Part shown: positions 54,226-62,130 of the stretch, in pieces | Layout of the letters: each line of letters starts with the position of its first letter | Numbering within the stretch: the stretch's first letter is position 1 | NCBI GenBank assembly: GCA_900552465.1 | Contig: URZO01000008.1 | Coordinates: 1 to 64,000 of the forward strand | Direction: 5' to 3' | DNA: 64,000 bases | DNA from: an uncultured Parabacteroides sp. | GTDB lineage: Bacteria > Bacteroidota > Bacteroidia > Bacteroidales > Tannerellaceae | Notes under the pieces: generated by a model | The model's input: only the letters and a program-made list of their open reading frames with translations | What the model was told of the DNA's origin: nothing | The model's database searches: none | Made by a program: the position numbers and the translations under genes

Positions 54226-55095
54226 ATGAAACCACTGTTATACATATTATCTATACTCTTTTTGTTAACCTCTTGCAAAGAAAACAAAAAAGAAGAAGTT
54301 GCCCGACTGGTACAGGAATGGCAAGGGAAAGAAATCGTATTCCCACAAAATATTACATTTACCCGGTATGCAATCGATACTGTAGATTATCTTATTCCAC
54401 AATCCGACTACAAAGTTCTGATCTACGTCGATTCCATGGGTTGTACCAGTTGTAAACTACAACCACCCAAATGGAAAGAATTGATTGCTTATACAGATTC
54501 GGTAACAGGAAGTAGTATTCCATTCTTATTCTTTTTCCAGTCGAAAGACGACAAAGAATTGCGTTATATCCTGAAACGGGACAATTTTAACCGTCCGATA
54601 TGCCTTGACCGAAATAATGAGTTGGACAAGCTAAATCGCTTTCCTCAAAATATCACTTTCCAGACATTCCTGTTAGATAAGGACAACAGAGTAGTGGTGA
54701 TTGGAAATCCAATACACAATTTAGCGGTAAAGGACCTTTACCTGAAACAGATCACAGGAATACAAAACAAAGAAACATTAACGGTAACAACTCTTAAGCC
54801 GGAGAAAATCGAGTATGATTTAGGAACAGTTCTAAACGGAACAACCAAAGAACAAACGGTCACAATCCGGAATATAGGGGCAAACATTTTTAAGCTGAAA
54901 GGTTTTACCACTTCTTGTGATTGCACTGAAGCAATTTGCAATTGGCAAGAGTTGCAGCCGGGAGAAAACGGAATAATTACAGTCCGCTACAAAGCTGAAC
55001 AACCGGGAGATTTTCTACGGACAGTCGATATTTACGGGAATATATCAAATAAATCACTGACTCTGAGTTTTATCGGGACAGTGATCGAGAAATAA
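54226..55095 (+). CDS. Thioredoxin-like and DUF1573 lipoprotein
   Basis: Protein of 289 residues with a lipobox LLTSC (about 13-17). The N-terminal half looks like a thioredoxin fold: VLIYVDSMGCTSCKLQ has a C-x2-C pair, followed by strand and helix patterns up to TFLLDKDNRVVVIGNP. The C-terminal ~95 residues (IEYDLGTVLNGTTKEQTVTIRNIG to SFIGTV) match DUF1573, an Ig-like fold. It follows the propeller gene by 6 bases. A redox role toward the cysteine-bearing NVEALA peptides is possible but only inferred. Confidence 0.75.
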   Translation: MKPLLYILSILFLLTSCKENKKEEVARLVQEWQGKEIVFPQNITFTRYAIDTVDYLIPQSDYKVLIYVDSMGCTSCKLQPPKWKELIAYTDSVTGSSIPFLFFFQSKDDKELRYILKRDNFNRPICLDRNNELDKLNRFPQNITFQTFLLDKDNRVVVIGNPIHNLAVKDLYLKQITGIQNKETLTVTTLKPEKIEYDLGTVLNGTTKEQTVTIRNIGANIFKLKGFTTSCDCTEAICNWQELQPGENGIITVRYKAEQPGDFLRTVDIYGNISNKSLTLSFIGTVIEK

Positions 55096-55100
55096 TTACG

Positions 55101-55163
55101 GGAAAAGAAAGGAGTTCCTGCACACAGCCTCACAAACTTTAGCAGAAACTCCCCGACTTTTCC
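55101..55163 (+). other. Extended RNA hairpin after the first NVEALA unit
   Basis: Three stacked helices: GGAAAAG 55101-55107 with CTTTTCC 55157-55163, GGAGTT 55111-55116 with AACTCC 55147-55152, and CTGC 55118-55121 with GCAG 55142-55145. It begins a few bases after the stop of the DUF1573 gene. No U-run follows, so it may protect or process the transcript end rather than terminate it. Confidence 0.4.
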
Positions 55164-55206
55164 TCATTCAATAATAAATAAAGAAGGAGGTAAGGCACAA
55201 AAGTAG

Positions 55207-55214
55207 TAAATTTG
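55207..55214 (+). promoter_or_regulatory. -7 promoter motif for the second NVEALA unit
   Basis: TAAATTTG, 104 bases before the ATG at 55319, implying a leader of about 95 bases. Confidence 0.45.
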
Positions 55215-55318
55215 AAGCAAACAAAAAAAGGTTTAGTATCACCTGATATCAGGAAAACATCCTGAACAAAGATCTACAAATTAATAAGATTCAATAATTC
55301 CATTAAAACAATACGACA

Positions 55319-55543
55319 ATGGGAAAGAAAATTATCGGCGTTATCGCTTTTGCTGCAATCGCCGTAGCAGCTGGCTGGAATTACCAGCAGAATACAAATG
55401 AGGTTAAACTGTCTGACTTGGCATTGGAAAATGTGGAGGCGCTGGCTAGAGGGGAAAGTGGTACTGATTATTGTGATGACTTTACAACAATGAGATGTAT
55501 GAGTAGCAGCGGAACTGTTTGGATGGATATGTACCATATGTAG
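55319..55543 (+). CDS. NVEALA family exported peptide (2)
   Basis: Peptide of 74 residues with an Ala-rich hydrophobic N-terminal segment (about 5-20), then LSDLALENVEALARGE, the canonical NVEALA core, then C-x7-C (CDDFTTMRC) and a short Ser/Met-rich tail. Compared with peptide 1 the core, the trailing GE and the cysteine spacing are kept while the rest differs. It lies upstream of another propeller gene but is parted from it by a 135-base insertion. Confidence 0.85.
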   Translation: MGKKIIGVIAFAAIAVAAGWNYQQNTNEVKLSDLALENVEALARGESGTDYCDDFTTMRCMSSSGTVWMDMYHM

Positions 55544-55553
55544 TCTATTTATA

Positions 55554-55688
55554 GAGGGTGTGCCAAAATGAAATAAACCGAACACGAATAACAAACAGAT
55601 GAATGCTGACTTTTTTGTTATAATTACGTTACCTATAGTCTGTTTGCATATTGTGAGCCAGTAAATTTCAACTTTTTGACACACTCTC
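55554..55688. mobile_element. 135-base MITE-like element
   Basis: The ends GAGGGTGTGCCAAAAT (55554-55569) and TTTTTGACACACTCTC (55673-55688) are inverted copies with two internal mismatches plus the innermost base. The sequence resembles the termini of full insertion sequences beginning GAGGGTGTGTCAAAA. There is no coding frame inside. No clear target duplication was seen. It sits between the second NVEALA gene and its propeller partner, 20 bases before the latter's ATG. Confidence 0.6.
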
Positions 55689-55708
55689 TCGTTAAAAACA
55701 ATTATATT

Positions 55709-56740
55709 ATGAAAAATATTAAATTCACATCAGTTTACATTTTTTCGATCCTCATTTTGTCATCATGCGGTAAAAAATCCTTACCAATTATAGATCTGCC
55801 AGAAGAAACACCAATCGTAGGGATAGACTATCCAAACGAATCTATCATGAGTTTTCCTTGGTCCATAGATATTGTTAATAACAAAATCTTAACTTTTGCA
55901 ACTCGTGGTGAACACATTATAAAAATCTATGATGCCAATACTGGTGTTGAAATCCATCATATAGGATACTTCGGTGGAGGTCCTAAAGAATTCACTCAAC
56001 CTGAATATTGGGGTAAAAATGAAAATAATGATATCTTTATTTATGATATAGGACTAAAATGCCTTAGAAAATATTCCTGGGAAGAGATTTCAAATACCTC
56101 TGATTTACCAGAAGTAGAAAATATCCCTTTAAAAAATAAAGACATTTTAGTCCTTTCCGGTAAGTATCTGGATAATAGCAGTTTTATAGCATTATCAATG
56201 GCCGGATTAACACAACCGATAATAGAACTTGATAAAGACTTAGAAATAAAAACTAATATGGGTAATATACCAGATAGAAATCATCGTAGTACAAACTTAA
56301 CATCATATAGTGGATCTACAAGCGTAAACGATAATAAATTTGTATTTACGATGGCTTCATTAGGATATATAGCTTGCTATGAAAAATTAATAAATGGACA
56401 AATTAAATTATTATGGGATCGTTATATAGAAGAGCCTAAATACATAAAAGATCAATTGGATCGAGTGAATTTGAAGTTAGGATTTTCAGACGTAAAAATG
56501 ACAACTAATTATATCTTTTGTAGTTACTTTGGCCAAAAATATATACGAGAAAACAGAAGAAACATAAAAGTTCATAATATTTTAGTATTTGATCATGACG
56601 GGAATTTATTAATAAATTTACACACAAATAGGAGTGCTAGCCGATTTACTGTATCGGATGATGAGAGAACCATATATGCAGTAACGGAAGAACCTGAAGT
56701 TGCTATTATTCGATTTGATATTAGTGATTTAATAAATTAA
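55709..56740 (+). CDS. Propeller-type lipoprotein (TolB-like family)
   Basis: Protein of 343 residues with lipobox LILSSC (about 15-20). Blades show as NNKILTFATRGEHIIKIYDANTG, GGGPKEFTQPEYW, NDIFIYDIGLKCLRKYSW and HNILVFDHDGNLLINL. It is the counterpart of the propeller next to NVEALA peptide 1. The gene is clearly more AT-rich than most of the window. ATG 55709 gives a proper signal; an earlier in-frame start at 55676 lies inside the inserted element. Confidence 0.75.
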   Translation: MKNIKFTSVYIFSILILSSCGKKSLPIIDLPEETPIVGIDYPNESIMSFPWSIDIVNNKILTFATRGEHIIKIYDANTGVEIHHIGYFGGGPKEFTQPEYWGKNENNDIFIYDIGLKCLRKYSWEEISNTSDLPEVENIPLKNKDILVLSGKYLDNSSFIALSMAGLTQPIIELDKDLEIKTNMGNIPDRNHRSTNLTSYSGSTSVNDNKFVFTMASLGYIACYEKLINGQIKLLWDRYIEEPKYIKDQLDRVNLKLGFSDVKMTTNYIFCSYFGQKYIRENRRNIKVHNILVFDHDGNLLINLHTNRSASRFTVSDDERTIYAVTEEPEVAIIRFDISDLIN

Positions 56741-56744
56741 GTTT

Positions 56745-57833
56745 ATGAAAATATTAATATTTTTCCTGTGTGTGATATTTACAGCCTGCAGTAATAACCG
56801 ACAAACAGCAACAGGCAATAAAGATATTTATCAAATAAACTTTCGCCCTTTAATAAAAAAGAAAGCGCAAGAAGTAAGTTGTAATGAATGGGGGAAAAAC
56901 ATTCAATACATACAATTAGAGAGCAATGACTCAATCCGAATAAAATCAATCAAAAAGATTATTTTGAAAGAGAATAAATTGCTGGTTGTTCATTCAGACA
57001 GATTATCTCTTTTCGATGTAGGCGGAAAATATCTATTCGATATCGGGAAAAAAGGAGAGGGAACAGAAGAATATAAAAGAATGTTTGATATTGTTTTACG
57101 AAATGACACTCTGTTTATTGTGGACGGGAATTTTGATTTCACACTTTATAATTGGCAAGGTAAATATTTAGGTAAAGTATTTCAACCACAAATACGACAT
57201 ACTGTAAATTTCTTCCTCGTCCCCAATACAGATATCTTTTTAGGCCATGTTGATAATTTCACAGGAAAAAAAGAAGTGCGATTTGTCTTCTTCAGGGATA
57301 CGGCGGCAATAAAAATCATACCAAATCTGGATAAGTATGAACCGGCTTCGCCAGAAGTTGTATACAGCACACTTTCAGACATGAAATCTTTTGACGGGCT
57401 TGTTCCCGCTTTTAAAGAGCTATTCAACGACACGATTTATCAAGTAGATACAAAACTGAATTTGCATCCTTATGCCGTAGTTGAGTTAGGAAAATATAAA
57501 GCGACCAAAGAAGCTATGTTTGCTCATACATTCGAACAACTGATAAAAAAATGGGACTTCTTCAACGGTAAAATCGCACTCGCCGCAATCGGAGAGAAAG
57601 ACAACATCATTTATCTGGCACATCATGATATAAACGATCCATATACTTACAGTTATGACAAAACTACGAGACAGGCTTATTATCAAAAGATCTTTTATCC
57701 CGATAATCCTTATGGATTCAAGCAGGTAAACACATTCGTACCTCATTTCATATCGACAGACGGAAAATATCTGATCGATTACGAGATACCGGAAAATGGA
57801 GGTAACCCAGTGATTGTTCTTGTTGAACGTTAA
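56745..57833 (+). CDS. 6-bladed beta-propeller lipoprotein
   Basis: Protein of 362 residues with lipobox FTAC (about 12-15). Family phrases include WGKNIQYIQLESNDSIRIKSIKKI, LSLFDVGGKYLFDIGKKGEGTEEY, LFIVDGNFDFTLYNWQGKYLG and YLIDYEIPENGG. It starts 4 bases after the previous stop. AT-rich like its neighbour. Function unknown; a second propeller in the same transcript suggests ligand variety. Confidence 0.78.
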   Translation: MKILIFFLCVIFTACSNNRQTATGNKDIYQINFRPLIKKKAQEVSCNEWGKNIQYIQLESNDSIRIKSIKKIILKENKLLVVHSDRLSLFDVGGKYLFDIGKKGEGTEEYKRMFDIVLRNDTLFIVDGNFDFTLYNWQGKYLGKVFQPQIRHTVNFFLVPNTDIFLGHVDNFTGKKEVRFVFFRDTAAIKIIPNLDKYEPASPEVVYSTLSDMKSFDGLVPAFKELFNDTIYQVDTKLNLHPYAVVELGKYKATKEAMFAHTFEQLIKKWDFFNGKIALAAIGEKDNIIYLAHHDINDPYTYSYDKTTRQAYYQKIFYPDNPYGFKQVNTFVPHFISTDGKYLIDYEIPENGGNPVIVLVER

Positions 57834-57852
57834 TAAATAATTTATACTGTCC

Positions 57853-59355
57853 ATGAAAACATATTTCCTATTAATAATCTTAAGTATTCTCACTTCTTGT
57901 TCCATGCAAAAAATAAAAGGCTTCAGTACGGAACAAGCCTTATCTATGGCTGGAGAAAATCGGAAAGAATTGGAAAAAGTGCTCGAACACTACAAAAATG
58001 ATAGCTTGAAATTGGAAGCTGCCCGATATTTAGTTCGGAATATGCCGTTCCATTTTTCAAGAATGGAATATTTCCTATCACCTGAAGGTAAACAGTATAT
58101 ACCAGACATCCGAAATTTTCCTGATAACCAAGCAGTAAAAAAACATTGTGATTCTTTACTGATCAAAGGGTATACGACCAAAAAAGAGATTGCTTACGAT
58201 ATCAAAAATATACATAGTGATTATCTGATCAAAAATATCGACTTGGCTTTTCAAGTCTGGCAAAAACCTTGGGCAAAAGATCTCCCATTTGAAGACTTTT
58301 GCCGCTATATACTTCCCTATCGGGCAGAAGTTGAACCTGTATCCGACATGAGGCAAATATTAATGGAGCATTATTTACCACTAATTGATTCAGGAAAAGC
58401 CAAAAACACATTTGAGGCTTGTATGATTATAAATGACCAGTTCATAAAAGATTTAAAATATAAAGATACCGGGCATCCGCTTTATCCCACCATTGAAGAG
58501 ACATTTCGTGCCGGTATTGGAGAATGCGACGCTCTGTGTAATCTGAGTACAATAGCAATGCGGGCAGTCGGTATTCCGGTTGTAGTACAAACTACAACTT
58601 GGACCAAAATGGATTTAGCCCATAGCTGGTGTGCAGTATTGCATGATGGAAAGTTTTATGATTTCAGTCCTGCGTATATAGGCCCGGACGAATACAGGCA
58701 AAAACTTGCTACAGTTTATTATCTGAAACCAGCCAAAGTATATCGTTCTCTCTTTGATGCCGATTTTAAAGAAACAAAAACAGACGATGGTTATGTCACG
58801 AACTTGAAAAGCCCGTTACTAAAAGACGTTACAGCAGAAGGAGGTTATCCAGTTTTGGATTTGCGAATTGAAGCGGATAAAACATCGTCTTCTCCAGAAA
58901 GCCTTGTCTACCTCTGCGCCTACAATTATTATGAATGGAAACCGATTGCCATCGGTATACGAAACGGGACTACCTGTGAATTTAAAGACATTGTTGGCAA
59001 TAATATTTTTATCGTTGCAAAAGGATGCAAAGATCAAAATTTGGAATATATCACAGCCCCTTTTTTAGTTGATTCATTAGGGAATATTCGTAAATTCATA
59101 CCAGATAAAGATCAGTTTATCACACAAACCCTTTGGAAAAAGAAAGGGAAAGCACCTCTTAATCTGCATTTCTGGGACATCGAAAAAGAATATTTTGTCC
59201 CAATATCGTATGACAGCATCACTTCGGACACAACACAGTTTTACACCCGGATACCGGAAAATGCTTTATTATGGTACACAACCTCCCAACGGGCATTAGG
59301 ACAACGAGTCGGATTTATTGATAACGGCGAATTAAAAAGGACATGGGACTTCTAA
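57853..59355 (+). CDS. Transglutaminase-like lipoprotein
   Basis: Protein of 500 residues with lipobox LTSC (about 13-16). An N-terminal helical region precedes a transglutaminase-like core. The triad is visible: C in GIGECDALCNLSTIAMRAVGIP (about 220), H in DLAHSWCAVL (about 255) and D in FYDFSPAY (about 270). The C-terminal ~200 residues are beta-rich and may be sandwich domains. Such folds act as peptidases, amidases or cross-linking enzymes. The gene overlaps the next by 13 bases, implying coupling to the signal peptidase. Confidence 0.85.
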   Translation: MKTYFLLIILSILTSCSMQKIKGFSTEQALSMAGENRKELEKVLEHYKNDSLKLEAARYLVRNMPFHFSRMEYFLSPEGKQYIPDIRNFPDNQAVKKHCDSLLIKGYTTKKEIAYDIKNIHSDYLIKNIDLAFQVWQKPWAKDLPFEDFCRYILPYRAEVEPVSDMRQILMEHYLPLIDSGKAKNTFEACMIINDQFIKDLKYKDTGHPLYPTIEETFRAGIGECDALCNLSTIAMRAVGIPVVVQTTTWTKMDLAHSWCAVLHDGKFYDFSPAYIGPDEYRQKLATVYYLKPAKVYRSLFDADFKETKTDDGYVTNLKSPLLKDVTAEGGYPVLDLRIEADKTSSSPESLVYLCAYNYYEWKPIAIGIRNGTTCEFKDIVGNNIFIVAKGCKDQNLEYITAPFLVDSLGNIRKFIPDKDQFITQTLWKKKGKAPLNLHFWDIEKEYFVPISYDSITSDTTQFYTRIPENALLWYTTSQRALGQRVGFIDNGELKRTWDF

Positions 59356-60215
59356 AAAAAATCGTCAATTGGATTCTGAATATAATTCTAATTATTTCCG
59401 CAATGGCTTGCATTTGGCTTTTTTGCCAACTCTTCCTCTTCACCTCCTTCCGCATCCCCAGCGATTCGATGGAACCGGAATTGGTAGAAGGAGATGCCAT
59501 ATTGATTTGGAAACCGGTATTGGGAGCACGGCTTTTTAACCTGCAAGCGACCATGCAGCTTAAACAGGTCGATATTCATCGTGTGCCCGGATTCCAGAAG
59601 GTCAAGAGGAATGATGTGCTGGTTTTCAATTTTCCTCATCCTAACGGATGGGATAAGATTGAGATGCACATCATGAAATATTATATTAAACGGTGCATCG
59701 GATTACCGGGGGACACTTTATCGATCCGAAACGGGATGTTCCAGGTCGGCGGGGTCGATACGCCATTAGGAAACATCGACTCGCAACGAAGAGTCGGACA
59801 GACTTTGCCGGGAGAATTTCCCGATGGAGTATATAAAAGTTTCCCGTTCGATTCTATTATCGGCTGGAACATTCAAAACTTTGGCCCGCTCTATATACCG
59901 AAAGCGGGTGACGAGTTGCCGATGAACCGGATAAATTATCTCTTATATCGCAAACTGATCGAATGGGAACAGAAAGGTTCGCTTAAATACCGGGATTCGG
60001 CTGTCTTTCTAAACGGGAAGACGATTGAATCATATAGCTTCCAAAAGAGCTATTACTTTATGGCAGGGGATAAAGGTGCAAATTCGCAAGATTCACGCTA
60101 CTGGGGATTGCTGCCGGAAGAATATATCGTAGGAAAAGCCGACCTCATCTGGAAGTCTGTCGACCCGTACACCGACAGGTTCAGATGGGACCGTTGTCTG
60201 AAAAAGATCGAATAA
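59343..60215 (+). CDS. lepB: Signal peptidase I (S26)
   Basis: Protein of 290 residues with one N-terminal helix (about 8-30). The catalytic serine lies in RIPSDSMEPELVEGD (about 42) and the lysine in YYIKRCIGLPGDTL (about 118). The late GDKGANSQDSRYWGLLPEEYIVGKA box is typical, though GDK replaces the usual GDN. There is one predicted helix rather than two. The position inside this cluster, overlapping the transglutaminase gene, suggests a dedicated enzyme, perhaps for the NVEALA precursors, rather than the housekeeping copy. The symbol denotes family only. Confidence 0.85.
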   Translation: MGLLKKIVNWILNIILIISAMACIWLFCQLFLFTSFRIPSDSMEPELVEGDAILIWKPVLGARLFNLQATMQLKQVDIHRVPGFQKVKRNDVLVFNFPHPNGWDKIEMHIMKYYIKRCIGLPGDTLSIRNGMFQVGGVDTPLGNIDSQRRVGQTLPGEFPDGVYKSFPFDSIIGWNIQNFGPLYIPKAGDELPMNRINYLLYRKLIEWEQKGSLKYRDSAVFLNGKTIESYSFQKSYYFMAGDKGANSQDSRYWGLLPEEYIVGKADLIWKSVDPYTDRFRWDRCLKKIE

Positions 60216-60228
60216 AAAACGGACCTGC

Positions 60229-62058
60229 ATGAAAATAAAATACATGAACATGAAACTGAAGTTCCATAGGCATGAAATTCCGATTGCACTGGCATCCGTC
60301 TGCGGGGCGATGCTATTATGTACACCGTTGGTTGCCGACTGCGAATTAGCAAACGGGCTAGTGATGGGAAAACTGTTCTGGTTTCATCTCGTTATGCTGC
60401 TTATGGCGGTTTGTACGATCGGGACGGTTTGGATAAAAAGCAAAAAAGAGCTTTCGTTCTCATTGCCGGACGGACTGCTGATCGTTTTTGCAGGAATAAT
60501 GCTGGCGACGTACGACTGGCAACTGAATCCCGAACCCGAGAAGCTGCTCTTTGGCGGGCAGTTATTGGTCTTGTGGTTCCTGTTACGTTATTTTCTGACG
60601 GAATATTCTTCCCTGAAATTCTATTTTTTGTTTGTACTGATGCTTACCGGATTGACCGAAGCGGTCTGGGGAATGCAGCAATTGCACGGTTATAGCTATT
60701 CCAATCACTCGCTTTTCCGGCTGACAGGTTCTTTCTTTAATCCGGGTCCCTACTCCGGATACATCACGGTCGTGTTGCCGGTTTGCCTGTGGGCGGCATT
60801 GAAGTTTCGACGGCTGATGCACTATTTTGCCTGGATATGTGTCGGAGCGATCTTGATTGTTTTGCCTGCCGGAATGAGCCGGTCGGCGTGGATAGCGGCG
60901 ATTGCGGCATGCGGATGGGTTTATTGGGTGGAACGGATCGGATGGGAAAAGACAAAAGCCATGTATATAATGTATAAAAAAGTGGCAGCTCCATTTATTA
61001 TAATTGTTGCCTTCCTGAGCGGATGCGCTGTAGTTGGCGTTTACGGGATGAAACAGGACTCGGCGGACGGACGGTTCCTGATGTGGAAAATAACAGGGAA
61101 AGCGATCGCCGAACATCCGGTCGGTACGGGATTAGGCGGCTTCCCGGCGACATACGCCGGGACACAGGCGGAATATTTCGGGACAGGAACGGCGACTGAT
61201 AAAGAAAGACTGGTGGCCGGATGTCCGGAATATGCATTCAACGAGTATTTGCAGATCGGACTGGAACAGGGGATCGGAGGATTGATCGTGTTTGTGTTGT
61301 GGTTGGGGAGCATTTGTTATTGTGGGATAAAAAGCGGACAAAACGGGGCGGTCAGCGGGATACTGGCATTAGCGGTGTTTGCAATGTCGTCGTATCCGTT
61401 GCAATTACCGTCGTTTTGGGTGGCGGCGGTGTTCTTGGGGGCGATATGCGCGACGAAAGATAACACACCCCCTGCCCCCTCTCGAGAGGGGAAAAGATAC
61501 TACCGGATGCTATTGGCAAAAGCGGGAATCGTGATTATAGCATTGGCGGGTATCATTATTTTCTCCATACAAAAGGGACAATACGAGGTTTACAAACAAT
61601 GGGGACGGATGCAGATGCTTTACAATAACAAAGCGTATGAATCGGTGGCGGAAGATTATGCAGCACTGCATGACAGATTGAAGCATAAACCGGAATTTCT
61701 GTTTGAAGAGGCGCAATGTCTGAATAAGGCGGGGCAATATGCGATTGCCGTACAGGTGTTGGAACGGGCTAAACAGCTCAGCGGAGATCCGATGATCCGG
61801 TATATGATTGCCAAAAACAAGCAGGCGGCCGGAGACTACCGGGATGCTGAAAAAGAGTTGCTGCATGCAATCGAGATACTGCCTGAAAGACTCTATCCTT
61901 ACTATCTGCTGGTAAAGCTATACGCAGAACCGGGCTTCTATCAGCCGGACAAACTTCAGGCTGCCGCCTACGCTGTGCTGACCAAAGAAGCGAAAGTTGA
62001 AAGCAGGGCTATTCTGGAGATGAGAGAAGAAATAAAAAAGATATTAGAAAAAAAGTAA
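60229..62058 (+). CDS. Wzy/WaaL/PglL-type membrane protein with TPR tail
   Basis: Protein of 609 residues. About twelve hydrophobic helices fill residues 1-435, with the O-antigen ligase-type core (FFNPGPYSGYITVVLPV, GMSRSAWIAAI, and a periplasmic loop with GTGLGGFPATY and NEYLQIGLEQG). The C-terminal ~150 residues form tetratricopeptide-like helices (LFEEAQCLNKAGQYAIAVQVLERA). Relatives are WaaL ligases, Wzy polymerases and PglL protein glycosyltransferases, which cannot be told apart here. A REP-like palindrome encodes PAPSREGK within a loop (about 415-425). Confidence 0.82.
   Translation: MKIKYMNMKLKFHRHEIPIALASVCGAMLLCTPLVADCELANGLVMGKLFWFHLVMLLMAVCTIGTVWIKSKKELSFSLPDGLLIVFAGIMLATYDWQLNPEPEKLLFGGQLLVLWFLLRYFLTEYSSLKFYFLFVLMLTGLTEAVWGMQQLHGYSYSNHSLFRLTGSFFNPGPYSGYITVVLPVCLWAALKFRRLMHYFAWICVGAILIVLPAGMSRSAWIAAIAACGWVYWVERIGWEKTKAMYIMYKKVAAPFIIIVAFLSGCAVVGVYGMKQDSADGRFLMWKITGKAIAEHPVGTGLGGFPATYAGTQAEYFGTGTATDKERLVAGCPEYAFNEYLQIGLEQGIGGLIVFVLWLGSICYCGIKSGQNGAVSGILALAVFAMSSYPLQLPSFWVAAVFLGAICATKDNTPPAPSREGKRYYRMLLAKAGIVIIALAGIIIFSIQKGQYEVYKQWGRMQMLYNNKAYESVAEDYAALHDRLKHKPEFLFEEAQCLNKAGQYAIAVQVLERAKQLSGDPMIRYMIAKNKQAAGDYRDAEKELLHAIEILPERLYPYYLLVKLYAEPGFYQPDKLQAAAYAVLTKEAKVESRAILEMREEIKKILEKK
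61476..61491. repeat. 16-base palindrome embedded in a coding region
   Basis: CCCCTCTCGAGAGGGG, a perfect palindrome, lies in frame within the Wzy/WaaL-like gene and with its left flank CCCCCTGC encodes a PPAPSREG stretch. The same kind of text is common between genes in Bacteroidales, so this looks like an intergenic repeat that landed in a gene. Confidence 0.65.
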
Positions 62059-62065
62059 TTACGAA

Positions 62066-62097
62066 TTGCTCGTAATTAAAATATGTTTGTATATTTG
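62066..62097 (+). promoter_or_regulatory. Promoter of the RND efflux genes
   Basis: TTG at 62066-62068, 21 bases, then TATATTTG at 62090-62097. A second overlapping match, TATGTTTG, lies at 62082-62089. The -33/-7 spacing fits the Bacteroidetes consensus better than most promoters in this window. Confidence 0.6.
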
Positions 62098-62130
62098 CGA
62101 AACGACAACTTTGATAAAACGATAAGATAT

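Noticed and set aside
55569..55672. Coding capacity inside the MITE-like element
   Set aside because: All frames are broken by stops and none resembles a transposase.
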